Assembly (NCBI RefSeq): GCF_016107575.1
Contig: NZ_JABAST010000015.1
Coordinates: forward strand, 1-64,000
Reading direction: 5' to 3'
Source of the DNA: Psychrobacter faecalis
Lineage (GTDB): Bacteria; Pseudomonadota; Gammaproteobacteria; Pseudomonadales; Moraxellaceae
DNA: 64,000 bases
The notes beneath the pieces were generated by a model. The model was not told where the DNA came from, searched no databases, and was given only the letters and a program-made list of their open reading frames with translations. Made by a program: the position numbers and the translations under genes. Position 1 is the stretch's first letter; each line of letters starts with the position of its first letter. This document shows positions 8,736 through 18,058 of the stretch, one piece after another.

Positions 8736-9350
8736 ATGATTGATGCGAATGACATTCCAAGTAGTCAGCTGATTTTATACGCTGACGATGGCTACAACAG
8801 CCATGTGGTCCGCCTATTGCTTGAAGAAAAAAAGCTTGCCTATTATTTATCACGCCTGCATTCTGAGCGTCCGGAAGACTTGACCGAGCTCAACCCCTAT
8901 CACACTTTGCCTGTTTTGCAACAGCGTGAGATTGCGCTATATGAGATTAACGTTATCTTCGAATACCTTGAGGAGCGTTATCATGCCAATAAACTATTGC
9001 CAGATACGCCGCAAGAGCGCGCCCAGTTTCGTCAATTGGCTTGGCGTATACAACATGATTGGTTAGTGCTCGGCAAACGATTGCTGATGCATCCGGACAG
9101 TTTTAACAAAGCGCAAGCAGCCTTGGCGAAAAAGCAGCTAAGCGACTCCTTGATTACTTTGTCGCCTTTATTTGCTCATAAACCTTATTTTATGGCCGAC
9201 GAGTTTGGTTGGTGCGACGTGCTATTAGCGCCTTTGTTATGGAGATTGGAAGAGATGGGCATTGAGCTACCGCGTGCTATCAGCCGCCCCCTATTTGACT
9301 ATCAAAAACGGGTCTTTGAACGTGACAGCTTTCAAAAAAGCGTACGTTAA
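8736..9350 (+). CDS. sspA: Stringent starvation protein A (GST-fold RNA polymerase-associated)
   Basis: A 204-residue protein of the SspA family: glutathione-S-transferase fold without known transferase activity, which binds RNA polymerase and helps in stationary phase and acid survival. The thioredoxin-like N-terminal half (residues 10-85) contains LNPYHTLPVL and the family's YEINVIFEYLEER; the helical C-terminal half has WRIQHDW and WCDVLLAPLLWRL. It lies between petABC and sspB, the order found in many gammaproteobacteria, which supports the call. AGG lies seven bases before ATG. The 133-base gap to sspB leaves room for a separate promoter. Confidence 0.9.
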   Translation: MIDANDIPSSQLILYADDGYNSHVVRLLLEEKKLAYYLSRLHSERPEDLTELNPYHTLPVLQQREIALYEINVIFEYLEERYHANKLLPDTPQERAQFRQLAWRIQHDWLVLGKRLLMHPDSFNKAQAALAKKQLSDSLITLSPLFAHKPYFMADEFGWCDVLLAPLLWRLEEMGIELPRAISRPLFDYQKRVFERDSFQKSVR

Positions 9351-9483
9351 TTAGACAACCGCTGATGACTCCCCTAAAATAGACTCTGATATAGAATAGC
9401 GATATAGTGAATGATTTTTCTATAAATACGACTTTATCGCAAACGAGACAGTATTTAATAATAATGCATAAGGAAACCAAAAA

Positions 9484-9921
9484 ATGAGCGAAGAAACCAC
9501 CTCTATTACCCCAACACGTCCCTATATGGTGCGCGCGCTATATCAATGGATAGAGGACAATGCGCTCACCCCATACCTGATGGTAGATGCTACTGCTGAC
9601 AATGTCCAAGTCCCTAAAGAGCATATCCAAGACGGACGTATCGTGCTCAACATTGCTAGCCGCGCGACCGGTAATATGAGCATGGAAAATGATTATATTC
9701 ATTTTAGTGCGCGCTTCGGCGGTGTCTCGCAAGAGATTTGGGTACCATTGACGGCGGTAATGGGGATTTATGCCAAAGAAAATTCGCAAGGGATGTTTTT
9801 TGACCCTAATGAATACGATGATTATGTCCCTGAAGAAGACGCAGCGACTACCTCCAAGAAAAGTACTGCTGCCCCAAAACCTAAGCGCGATAATAAAGCA
9901 GGGTTAAAAGTTTTAAAATAA
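9484..9921 (+). CDS. sspB: ClpXP adaptor SspB
   Basis: Adaptor that brings ssrA-tagged proteins to the ClpXP protease. The 145-residue protein has an N-terminal substrate-binding domain (residues 10-115, with RPYMVRALYQWI and FSARFGG). A flexible Lys/Ala-rich linker leads to the C-terminal ClpX-binding tail KAGLKVLK. ATAAGGA precedes the ATG. Follows sspA, as in other gammaproteobacteria. A shared terminator separates it from the convergent dcd gene. Confidence 0.92.
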   Translation: MSEETTSITPTRPYMVRALYQWIEDNALTPYLMVDATADNVQVPKEHIQDGRIVLNIASRATGNMSMENDYIHFSARFGGVSQEIWVPLTAVMGIYAKENSQGMFFDPNEYDDYVPEEDAATTSKKSTAAPKPKRDNKAGLKVLK

Positions 9922-9966
9922 TTATGTTGAAAAATCGACTTTAAAATAGCCGAAAGAATTAGCCAT

Positions 9967-10003
9967 AAAAAAGCCAGTCATATTCCATATGCTGGCTTTT
10001 TTT
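9967..10003. terminator. Bidirectional terminator between sspB and dcd
   Basis: Arms AAAAAAGCCAG and CTGGCTTTTTTT, with CCAT/ATGG pairing outside them. Long A and T runs on each side let it stop transcription from both convergent genes. Confidence 0.9.
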
Positions 10004-10069
10004 ATGGTCAGTCCAAAATGCTAACAGGCTCAAAAACACTTAATCTCTTGGCGTTTAAGTGCTTGAGTA

Positions 10070-10645
10070 TTAAGTTCTTGGCAGTGTCACACCGCGCTGA
10101 CCTTGGTATTTACCGCCGCGGTCTTTATAACTGGTCTCACAAACGTCGTCCGCATCGCTTTGAAAAAACAGCATCTGTGCCACGCCCTCGCCCGCATAAA
10201 TACGCGCAGGCAAGTTGGTGGTATTACTAAATTCCAACGTCACATGCCCTTCCCACTCAGGCTCAAGTGGTGTGACGTTGACGATGATACCGCAGCGTGC
10301 ATAGGTCGATTTACCAAGACAAATCGTCAATACATCACGCGGAATACGAAAATACTCCATCGTGCGCGCCAAAGCAAAAGAGTTTGGCGGAATGATACAC
10401 TCGTCACCGATGACATCAATGAAGCTTTTTTCATCGAAGTTTTTTGGGTCTACAATCACTGAATGCACGTTGGTAAAGACTTTAAATTCAGGCGCACAGC
10501 GTACATCATAACCGTAGCTTGAGGTGCCATAACTGACCAAACGCTCGCCGGCATCATTAAAACGTACTTGACCTGGCTCGTATGGTTCAATCATGCCATG
10601 TTCTTCGGCCATTTTACGAATCCAGCGGTCAGACTTGATAGACAT
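10070..10645 (-). CDS. dcd: dCTP deaminase
   Basis: Converts dCTP to dUTP and ammonia, the main bacterial source of dUMP for thymidylate. The 191 residues match the normal length. The conserved KSTYARCG (about 111-118), the catalytic-glutamate segment [16 protein letters not shown] and the C-terminal lid [13 protein letters not shown] are all present. AAGGA precedes the ATG by eight bases. It is transcribed alone toward the shared terminator. Confidence 0.96.
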   Translation of the reverse strand: MSIKSDRWIRKMAEEHGMIEPYEPGQVRFNDAGERLVSYGTSSYGYDVRCAPEFKVFTNVHSVIVDPKNFDEKSFIDVIGDECIIPPNSFALARTMEYFRIPRDVLTICLGKSTYARCGIIVNVTPLEPEWEGHVTLEFSNTTNLPARIYAGEGVAQMLFFQSDADDVCETSYKDRGGKYQGQRGVTLPRT

Positions 10646-10796
10646 TGTTGTTCCTTAGCAAATATAAAATCGAGATGATGATATGAATGATATTTTGATA
10701 GCGACGATTATACGGAATTGACGGCGCAATTTATAGAGCGGCAACGACTTTAAAGTTAAACCTGCTATTTATAAGTGCATCATAAGCGCTCATAAG

Positions 10797-11900
10797 CTAC
10801 CATTTAGCAAAATGATCTTCCGCTAAGCCCATTACCTTATCAAGCTTAATCACCTCATCTACTAGCCGTATCTCACCACTATACAAACCAAGCCATTGCT
10901 CAAAGATACTGGCGAGCACACCGAAGTTATCGGTCTTTTTATAGACAGTCATCGGCGTAAAGGTTAAATCAATATCAACCTTGCTCCAGCCAAGATTTTG
11001 ATGATAAATACGCCAAGTATGCTGCGCAGCTGCATCCAAATCTTGACGTACAAACATCACAGGCGGCAAATACACTATCTGCCCATCAAGCCAGCAAGCG
11101 TTTTCACTGGCGCCGGTTTCATTGACACCCATCGATAAGTTAAGAGTAAAATGACGACCGTCTGGCAAGTAGCTATTAATACAAGTCCAAAACCAATTGG
11201 TCTTGTGGCGCATATAGCCAAGCGTCCAATCTAGATTGGCAATAGTCGTGTCAGTAAAGTCGATTTGCTTGGCTTTAGCATCAGGAACAGTAATATTAGA
11301 TGTTGAATGAGATTTAATAAGTAGATGTCCAGATATTGCTGTCAGCGGCTCTTTTTGGGTAAAGGTCCAACCGCGTCTGCCCGTTGGTGTACAGATAGCT
11401 AGTGGCTGTGATTGTCTTGCTAAGGTTGCATTGAGTGCAAGGTTTTGACTATCTAGCACAACGTTAATCTGCGAAGGCGTAAAATCCAATGTTACGGTCA
11501 GCTTATCATGGGTAAACGCCATTTGACCTTGATAGCAATCGCCTTTTAATAAGGTCTGCCGCGGCAAAGGTTGCAAGGCTTCGCAAACTTCTAGCTCACT
11601 AATTTCATCATGATAAAGATAAACGAAGGCGCTGGTCGCAAGCTTAATCGTCGCCAGTGCTAGGCAAACTCGATAAGGCGGCTCGATAATTTGGATAAAA
11701 CAAAATTGGTTGGCTTTAAGCGCTTTGCGCCAGTTTGGCAGCGCTTTTTGCGAGATAAGATAACTATGATAGTCAAGATAGTTGATGCGCTTAACGTTAG
11801 CAAAAACGCCTAAGTTAGGTTGACCGTTTTGAATAAGCTGGTCAATCTCAACTACTCTCAAGTGATTAGCGATAGGTTGATGATTATTATTTTGCTTCAT
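10797..11900 (-). CDS. DUF2804 family protein
   Basis: A 367-residue protein I recognise as DUF2804, a family of unknown function; the C-terminal GLAEDHFAKW and central WTLGYMRHKTNWFW are characteristic of the family as I know it. Rich in beta-strand-like and aromatic segments, with no signal peptide or membrane segment. The next gene upstream ends only 26 bases away on the same strand, so the two may be co-transcribed. No catalytic motif could be recognised. Confidence 0.75.
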   Translation of the reverse strand: MKQNNNHQPIANHLRVVEIDQLIQNGQPNLGVFANVKRINYLDYHSYLISQKALPNWRKALKANQFCFIQIIEPPYRVCLALATIKLATSAFVYLYHDEISELEVCEALQPLPRQTLLKGDCYQGQMAFTHDKLTVTLDFTPSQINVVLDSQNLALNATLARQSQPLAICTPTGRRGWTFTQKEPLTAISGHLLIKSHSTSNITVPDAKAKQIDFTDTTIANLDWTLGYMRHKTNWFWTCINSYLPDGRHFTLNLSMGVNETGASENACWLDGQIVYLPPVMFVRQDLDAAAQHTWRIYHQNLGWSKVDIDLTFTPMTVYKKTDNFGVLASIFEQWLGLYSGEIRLVDEVIKLDKVMGLAEDHFAKW

Positions 11901-11926
11901 GGTTAAGGCATCCTAGCCAAAATTCA

Positions 11927-12349
11927 TTACGAGACTACCTGTCCTTGGTAGCTAACCATGCTGCTGACGATTCTTCTCTTCGCTTGTCCTAAAGCAGCCC
12001 AAACGGCTTCTCTAATAGCTTTAATCTCTATCATCGTCAAACCATCTATAAGTTCTTCTGTCACATTGACTACTGCAAAAGAACTTATGCCAAACGGATG
12101 CCTAGAAAACTTAAGCAATAAATCAGTCATAGCTTGTACTGCTTGTAAAAAATCAGCAATCACCATTCGGCGATTGCTAAAATCTGCATTAACCTGATAG
12201 CGTTTGCCACTGCCATCTTTATAGTAGCAAACCGCGCTTACTTGATTATTCGACAGCTCAATCACGTATATCGGCGGACGAAATAGCTTTAGGAGCTGAT
12301 ATTGCTTGGGGATAGTATCTAAATGACGTTGATAAATGGATAGACTCAC
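11927..12349 (-). CDS. Small conserved-looking protein, possibly an actin-fold (MreB-like) fragment
   Basis: I do not firmly recognise this 140-residue protein. The early segment IYVIELSNNQVSAV resembles the first phosphate loop region of MreB-type actins. The late segment VNVTEELIDGLTMIEIKAIREAV resembles the MreB stretch with ERRAIRE. It covers only what would be the first subdomain and lacks the later nucleotide-binding loops. So it is either a small lineage-specific relative or the similarity is chance. Complete reading frame with ATG at 12349, preceded by AAGGAAGT. It sits directly upstream of the DUF2804 gene on the same strand. Confidence 0.55.
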   Translation of the reverse strand: MSLSIYQRHLDTIPKQYQLLKLFRPPIYVIELSNNQVSAVCYYKDGSGKRYQVNADFSNRRMVIADFLQAVQAMTDLLLKFSRHPFGISSFAVVNVTEELIDGLTMIEIKAIREAVWAALGQAKRRIVSSMVSYQGQVVS

Positions 12350-12440
12350 GATACTTCCTTTTTAAAATTCAAAGTCATTTAGATTGTAAGACTTTATATG
12401 CTTAGGCTATTTTACTAACTTTAGAAGCCATTAAAAACTA

Positions 12441-13664
12441 TTAGAAAATCCGCTTATCATCAACTGGTTTGGCAAATTTATTGATATTGGCTTCGATATT
12501 TTTAGCAATACTTAGATAATACGGCGCAAATTCATCATCGGCCAACACGCTCGGCTCACCTTTATCCACTTGGGCGCGAATACCGCTAGCAAGTGGCAAC
12601 TGACCCAAGAGTGGCACATGGTATTGCTCAGCGATTTTTTCGCCGCCACCCGTACCAAAAATCGCTTCAGTATGGTTACAGTTGCTACAGGTATGCAGCG
12701 CCATATTTTCAACCACGCCAAGTACTGGAATATTGGTTTTATTAAACATCTCGATGCCTTTTTGCGCATCAAGTAAGGCGATATGCTGCGGCGTCGTCAC
12801 AATCACCGCACCCGTTACCGGAATGCGCTGCGCCAATGTCAGCTGAATATCGCCAGTACCAGGCGGCATATCGATGACTAAGTAATCGAGCTGCGGCCAA
12901 TTGGTTTGGTTATACAGCTGCATTAAGGCGCCAGTGGCTTTTGGTCCGCGCCACGCCACAGGTGTATTATCACCATCGAGCAAGCTACCAATCGATAGCA
13001 TTGCCAAACCATGCGCTTCAATAGGTACAAATTGCTCGTTTTCTAGCTCAGGTTTGACTTTGTCCACGCCCAGCATCGTCGGCATACTTGGTCCATAAAT
13101 ATCAGCGTCTAGCACGCCAACCCGATTGCCCAATTTCTGTAATGCTAAGGCGATATTAACGGTAGTGGTTGATTTACCAACGCCGCCTTTACCCGAAGCG
13201 ACGACGATAATATGGCGGATACGCGGATGCGCCGTTAAGGACGCTTGCGTCGGCGCCGCTTTCGTAATCGGCGGTTCAGCCTGATTGCTGCTATTTGTAT
13301 TTGCAGAGGGTTTGGTCTGCTTTTCCATCGCGTTAGTGGTTTTTGGCATGGCTTTCGGTAGGCTTGAGCCCGCGCCTTTTGCAGGCGCTGGCAGGCGCAC
13401 ATTCATATGAATCACTCTGATGCCATGCGGATGCAGTAGATTGCCAAGCTCTTGCTGAATGGTCTCAGGGTCGCTATCTTGCGGCAGACGCAAATCCAAA
13501 GTCAGCTCATCGCCATCGCGCTCTAGACCTGTGACCATAGTTGCAAGACTGTTATTACCCAAATGGTAATTGAGCAACACTTGATCAACGGCGCTATCAC
13601 GAGCCGCTTGTTGCTGCGGAGATTCGGATTTCGAAGATGCTCTTTTTTTTATAAAATTAAACAT
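12441..13664 (-). CDS. apbC: Iron-sulfur cluster carrier ATPase ApbC/Mrp
   Basis: P-loop ATPase of the Mrp/NBP35 family that carries and transfers Fe-S clusters. The 407 residues contain an N-terminal MIP18/DUF59-like domain (residues 20-95), an Ala/Pro/Lys-rich linker, and the ATPase with deviant Walker A GKGGVGKST (about 160), DADIYGPSMP and DMPPGTGD. The cluster-binding CxxC is in TCSNCNH near residue 325. The start has GAGG seven bases upstream. Commonly found beside metG and dcd in gammaproteobacteria; here extra genes lie between them. Confidence 0.94.
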   Translation of the reverse strand: MFNFIKKRASSKSESPQQQAARDSAVDQVLLNYHLGNNSLATMVTGLERDGDELTLDLRLPQDSDPETIQQELGNLLHPHGIRVIHMNVRLPAPAKGAGSSLPKAMPKTTNAMEKQTKPSANTNSSNQAEPPITKAAPTQASLTAHPRIRHIIVVASGKGGVGKSTTTVNIALALQKLGNRVGVLDADIYGPSMPTMLGVDKVKPELENEQFVPIEAHGLAMLSIGSLLDGDNTPVAWRGPKATGALMQLYNQTNWPQLDYLVIDMPPGTGDIQLTLAQRIPVTGAVIVTTPQHIALLDAQKGIEMFNKTNIPVLGVVENMALHTCSNCNHTEAIFGTGGGEKIAEQYHVPLLGQLPLASGIRAQVDKGEPSVLADDEFAPYYLSIAKNIEANINKFAKPVDDKRIF

Positions 13665-13924
13665 AGCTACCTCTACTACCTATATCGATGGTTAAATTTG
13701 GCAAAAACGATGAATCTTTTTAAACAATAACTGTTTAAAATTGTTTAAAAAAACTCTTAGCTAAAACTTTAGCCCATAAAACTTTTGCCAAATGCTTTTA
13801 TATAGATACAGTGTAGCTCAATGGGCGCTATAAAAAAACCACACTGTCAGTAGGTATGAGGGTCAAAATTGGTGTTATTTTTTTATTTAAGCGGTCTTAT
13901 GTAAATGACCGTTTATTAAACAAA

Positions 13925-15277
13925 CTAACCAATCGGTAAAAATTTAGAAGCGATGAATAAATAGATCAGTACACCCGAGGCATCACTGATTGAAGTAATC
14001 AAAGGCGCACTGGCGGTTGCAGGGTCAAAACCGAGTTTATTGAGTATAAAAGGCAGACTCATGCCAATGACACTACCAATCATAACAACGCACAGCATAC
14101 TTAGTGCCAAAACCAAAGAGACGGTCGCGTCACCGCGCACATAGCCAATAAGGGCAATGGCAACGGCCATCGTCGCCCCGAGCAGCAGGGCAACTAAGGC
14201 TTCGCGGCCAAGGAGTGAAAACCAATCACGCATCACCACATCACCCGTCGCTAAAGCACGTACCATTAAAGTCGCTGATTGCGAGCCGGCGTTACCGCCA
14301 CTATCAACCAGTAAAGGTAAGAAAAATACCAATACTAAGTTTGCCGCAATGACGTCTTCGAAGTTAGCAATACTTAGCCCCGACAGCAAGTTGCCAAATA
14401 CTAAAAACACCAGCCAAAAAACCCGCTTACGGTAAAGGACAGTAATACTGACGTCTTTTAAGCGCCCAACCATGGTCGAGACACCGCCTGACTTATGGAA
14501 GTCATCCGTGGCTTCATCACTTGCCACGTCCATCGCGTCATCATGAGTGACGATACCAACCAACGCCCCACTGGCATCAGTAATGGGTAGGGAGATTAAG
14601 TCATAACGGGCAACAGTTTTCGCAACGTCTTCTTGATCATCGTTGACATCAGAAGAGATGACCGAGCTGACCATGATGTCTTTAATCAGCTGCTCAGGCG
14701 ATGATAAAATAAGCACCCTTAATGACACCACGCCCAAGAGCTTACGCGCGTCATCAATCACATAAGCATGATAAATAGTTTCGGCATCGGGCGCTTCTAA
14801 ACGTAGCGCGTCCAAGGCTTCGGCGACAGTCATCTCAGCCCCTAACGTCGCATAATCAGAGCTCATCAAGGCACCAGCTGTGCCTTCTTCATAGGCCGAT
14901 AGACGGCGAATATCCTCACGCTTCGCCTGCGCTAAGGCAGGTAATAACACGTCGCGTTGGTCTTGACTTAAGCGCTTATACAAATCAGTCCGTTCATCAG
15001 ATGGCATCTCACCGACTATCTTGGCTAAAATAGCGCGCGGAAAGACATAAGCGAGCGCCACTTGACTATCTGGGTCTAAATAAGCAAATATCGTCGAGCG
15101 ATTGGGCAAATGCGCAAGGAGCTGCCAAGCGAGTTTGGGTTCAATTAATGCCAATAAATCAGCTATATCGATAGGACGCAGGTTTTGAATCTCTTCAATC
15201 GCTTGCTCATACTGCTGCTGCTCGATAGCACGGCTTATTTTTTCGGCATAGGTCAACGCCAAGTCTTTATTATTCAT
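13925..15277 (-). CDS. mgtE: Magnesium transporter MgtE
   Basis: Inner-membrane Mg2+ channel/transporter. Domains in order: N-terminal MgtE_N superhelical domain (residues 20-125), a CBS pair (about 130-255), a connecting helix, and five membrane helices from about 285 with the pore region PLLVDSGGNAGSQSATL. At 450 residues it has standard length. The start at 15277 is chosen because CGGAG lies nine bases upstream; an in-frame start 57 bases earlier would add a Phe/Leu-rich tail without a good site. The CBS and N domains sense cytosolic Mg2+ in characterised members. Monocistronic by layout. Confidence 0.94.
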   Translation of the reverse strand: MNNKDLALTYAEKISRAIEQQQYEQAIEEIQNLRPIDIADLLALIEPKLAWQLLAHLPNRSTIFAYLDPDSQVALAYVFPRAILAKIVGEMPSDERTDLYKRLSQDQRDVLLPALAQAKREDIRRLSAYEEGTAGALMSSDYATLGAEMTVAEALDALRLEAPDAETIYHAYVIDDARKLLGVVSLRVLILSSPEQLIKDIMVSSVISSDVNDDQEDVAKTVARYDLISLPITDASGALVGIVTHDDAMDVASDEATDDFHKSGGVSTMVGRLKDVSITVLYRKRVFWLVFLVFGNLLSGLSIANFEDVIAANLVLVFFLPLLVDSGGNAGSQSATLMVRALATGDVVMRDWFSLLGREALVALLLGATMAVAIALIGYVRGDATVSLVLALSMLCVVMIGSVIGMSLPFILNKLGFDPATASAPLITSISDASGVLIYLFIASKFLPIG

Positions 15278-15449
15278 CGCTTTTACTCCGTGCAGCGCAA
15301 AATAGGGCAACAGGCGCTCATAAAAAAGAGCCAATATTATTGGCTCAAATTAACATAAAATCAAATGCTAAAGGATTGAGGTTTTATTAGCAAGCGAATG
15401 ATGCTTAAACCAAGCAAACAGCCCGCAAATCTATCCATTGACCAAACTA

Positions 15450-16250
15450 TTAATTCATAAACCAACCATGACTGGCGACGATAGACTGCCCAGTAAATAC
15501 ATTGCTTGGAAAAGCCGCTAAGAATAATGCCAATTGAGCGATATCATCAACCGTGGTAAATTCTTTATCAACGGTATTGACCAACATAATGTCATTTACC
15601 ACAGATTCTTCACTGATGCCTTTTTCAACCGCTTGTTGCGGGATTTGTTTCTCGACTAATGGTGTTTTGACAAAACCGGGACAAATGACATGTGCGCGTA
15701 CATTATGTTCAGCGCCTTCTTTTGCCAACACCCGGCACAGTCCAAGTAGTCCGTGCTTGGCAGTAACATACGGTGCTTTAAATAATGACGCTTCATGCGA
15801 GTGCACCGAGCCCATATAAATGACTGTACCGCCTTTGTCAGCCTTATACATATGCTGCACAGCCGCTTTAGTGGTTAAAAATGCCCCATCTAAATGAATA
15901 GCAAGCATTTTTTTCCAGTCAGCAAACGCCATTTTATGAATCGGGTCAATGATTTGAATACCCGCATTTGATACAAGAATATCTATACCACCAAAGGTAT
16001 CCACTAATTGCTGTACGCCAGAATTTACGGCACCCTCTGAGGTCACATCCATGGCGATCGCTAACGCACGTCCGCCAGCGGATTCGATAGCATCGACCGT
16101 TTGCTGTGCGGCTGCCAGATTAATATCAGCAATACCAACGGCAGCGCCTGCTTTAGCATAGGTTTCAGCGATATCACGGCCAATGCCGCTTGCAGCGCCA
16201 GTGACTAATGCCACTTTGCCGGTCAAATCTTGTTGTAATGTGGTCGCCAT
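15450..16250 (-). CDS. bdhA: 3-hydroxybutyrate dehydrogenase (SDR family)
   Basis: NAD-dependent short-chain dehydrogenase that oxidises 3-hydroxybutyrate to acetoacetate. Cofactor motif TGAASGIG (residues 17-24), NAG at about 95, and catalytic Ser-Tyr-Lys in SVHSHEAS and YVTAKHG. The SVHSHEAS signature is typical of 3-hydroxybutyrate dehydrogenase rather than of general SDRs. 266 residues. Third gene after scoA and scoB on the same strand with gaps of about 68 bases, so probably one operon. The product acetoacetate is the substrate of the preceding CoA transferase. Confidence 0.9.
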   Translation of the reverse strand: MATTLQQDLTGKVALVTGAASGIGRDIAETYAKAGAAVGIADINLAAAQQTVDAIESAGGRALAIAMDVTSEGAVNSGVQQLVDTFGGIDILVSNAGIQIIDPIHKMAFADWKKMLAIHLDGAFLTTKAAVQHMYKADKGGTVIYMGSVHSHEASLFKAPYVTAKHGLLGLCRVLAKEGAEHNVRAHVICPGFVKTPLVEKQIPQQAVEKGISEESVVNDIMLVNTVDKEFTTVDDIAQLALFLAAFPSNVFTGQSIVASHGWFMN

Positions 16251-16317
16251 ATTTTATAGTCCATTATTAAATAGGTTGTTTGGATGCCTATATTACCCGC
16301 TTGTTTATTAAACAGGC

Positions 16318-16947
16318 TTATTGAGTAATGCTCACTGGCGTTTTTTCTTGTAACTCCTCAAAACTTACGCCTTCTGCCAGCTCAACCAATTTTAGACCGT
16401 TGTCAGTGACATCTAATACGGCAAGCTCGGTAATGATACGGTCGACCACCCCTTTACCCGTTAGTGGCAGCTCACAGTCGGCAAGGATTTTTGGCTCGCC
16501 ATGTTTGTTGACTTGCTCCATCAGCACAATCACCCGCTGCACGCCAGCCACCAAATCCATCGCGCCGCCCATGCCTTTGACCATTTTTTTCGGAATCATC
16601 CAGTTGGCCAAATCGCCTTTTTCGGATACTTCCATCGCGCCCAATATCGCAAGATTGACATGACCGCCGCGGATCATCGCAAACGACTCTGAACTACTAA
16701 AATAGCTGGCACCGGGTTCAGTGGTTACGGTTTGCTTGCCCGCATTGATTAAATCCGCATCGACATTTTCTTCGGTTGGAAACTCGCCAATACCGAGTAA
16801 ACCGTTTTCAGACTGAAGCCAAACATCGACGCCCTCAGGGATATAGTTGGCGACTAGGGTCGGTAAACCAATACCTAAATTAACATAATAGCCGTCTTTT
16901 AATTCTTGAGCGGCACGCTGTGCCATCTGCTCTCTTGTCCATGCCAT
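16318..16947 (-). CDS. scoB: 3-oxoacid CoA-transferase subunit B
   Basis: Beta subunit of a two-component succinyl-CoA:3-ketoacid (or acetate:acetoacetate) CoA transferase. The 209-residue protein has [12 protein letters not shown] near the start and the catalytic glutamate in SENGLLGIG (about residue 51), the signature of CoA transferase family I subunit B, plus GGAMDLVAG. Downstream of scoA, upstream of bdhA. Whether the CoA donor is succinyl-CoA or acetyl-CoA cannot be read from the sequence. Confidence 0.92.
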   Translation of the reverse strand: MAWTREQMAQRAAQELKDGYYVNLGIGLPTLVANYIPEGVDVWLQSENGLLGIGEFPTEENVDADLINAGKQTVTTEPGASYFSSSESFAMIRGGHVNLAILGAMEVSEKGDLANWMIPKKMVKGMGGAMDLVAGVQRVIVLMEQVNKHGEPKILADCELPLTGKGVVDRIITELAVLDVTDNGLKLVELAEGVSFEELQEKTPVSITQ

Positions 16948-17015
16948 GATAATTTCCTTATTTTTTACAAAGCCTATTGTTATTTTTTCATTAAAACTAT
17001 TAAATAATCTTTCAT

Positions 17016-17732
17016 TTAAGCGCGTGTAGTGGCTGCTTTGGTAGTAGTTTTTTCAATACGTTTTTCGGGATTATTATTTAAGACAATACGTTGGACAAAA
17101 ATACCCGGCAGATGAATATCATCGGGGTTTAGCTGCCCAATCTCTACGATTTCCTCAACTTCGACAACCGTAACTTTACCCGCCATCGCACAATCTGGAT
17201 TAAAGTTACGCGCTGTTTTATTAAAAATTAAGTTGCCGGCTTTGTCAGCCTTTTGTGCTTTAATTAGTGCCACATCTGCCCGCAAAGTATGCTCAAGCAC
17301 ATAGGTACGACCATCAAACTCGCGCGTCTCCTTGTCTTCAGCCACTTGTGTGCCAACGCCAGTTGCGGTATAAAACGCTGGAATACCAGCGCCGCCTGAA
17401 CGCAGTTTTTCCGCTAACGTGCCTTGCGGCGTTAGCTCAACTTCTAGCTCGCCTGATAAGTATTGACGCTCAAACTCTTTATTTTCACCTACGTACGATG
17501 AAATCATTTTTTTAATTTGGCGCGTTTGTAATAGTAAGCCCAAACCAAAATCATCGACACCGGCATTATTACTGATACAGGTTAATTCCTTGACCCTACT
17601 ATCACGTAATGCTTCAATCAGCGCTTCAGGAATACCGCACAAACCGAACCCTCCAATAGCGAGAGTTTGACCGTCACTAACGATACCTTTTAACGCCTCT
17701 GCTGCGCTGCTATATACTTTTGATTGACTCAT
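17016..17732 (-). CDS. scoA: 3-oxoacid CoA-transferase subunit A
   Basis: Alpha subunit partner of the preceding beta subunit; together they activate acetoacetate to acetoacetyl-CoA. The 238 residues include the glycine-rich CoA-binding segment [13 protein letters not shown] and the downstream [10 protein letters not shown]. The start at 17732 is chosen for AAGGAG six bases upstream; an in-frame start 21 bases earlier overlaps that site. First gene of scoA-scoB-bdhA, divergent from the GntP-type permease gene, which probably imports the substrate. Confidence 0.92.
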   Translation of the reverse strand: MSQSKVYSSAAEALKGIVSDGQTLAIGGFGLCGIPEALIEALRDSRVKELTCISNNAGVDDFGLGLLLQTRQIKKMISSYVGENKEFERQYLSGELEVELTPQGTLAEKLRSGGAGIPAFYTATGVGTQVAEDKETREFDGRTYVLEHTLRADVALIKAQKADKAGNLIFNKTARNFNPDCAMAGKVTVVEVEEIVEIGQLNPDDIHLPGIFVQRIVLNNNPEKRIEKTTTKAATTRA

Positions 17733-18058
17733 GCTTATCTCCTTGCAAGTCACTTTTTATATTTTATTTAATGATTTTTCCTGCATGATGCAACTCACAT
17801 CATGGCAACTCTCGTCTTACCAACCAATAGACACAGTTATTCTAAAAGCAATACACTGCGTATCGATATATCTTATTTAAAATTCTTATGCTAACTTAAC
17901 ATATTATTCTCACAGCGACTAGAGAATAACCATAAGGAAATGGGAGCGGTATTTCACGTTTGGGCTATTTGATAATAGCGATATTACTATCGCCTGTACA
18001 TGACGTAGTAGCAAACGTTATTTATTCGCTATTTAACATCGGCTAAGGAGAGGCTTTC
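17733..18058. promoter_or_regulatory. Divergent promoter region between scoA and the GntP permease
   Basis: A 326-base spacer serving two divergent transcripts. It contains a palindrome CATGATG-caactca-CATCATG at 17784-17804, close to scoA, which could bind a regulator of the ketone-body genes. No regulator gene is adjacent. Nothing else recognisable. Confidence 0.45.

Noticed and set aside
13665-13924. Hairpin AAGCGGTC...GACCGTTT as mgtE terminator
   Set aside because: The stem lies just after the mgtE stop, but the trailing sequence on that strand is A-rich rather than T-rich.
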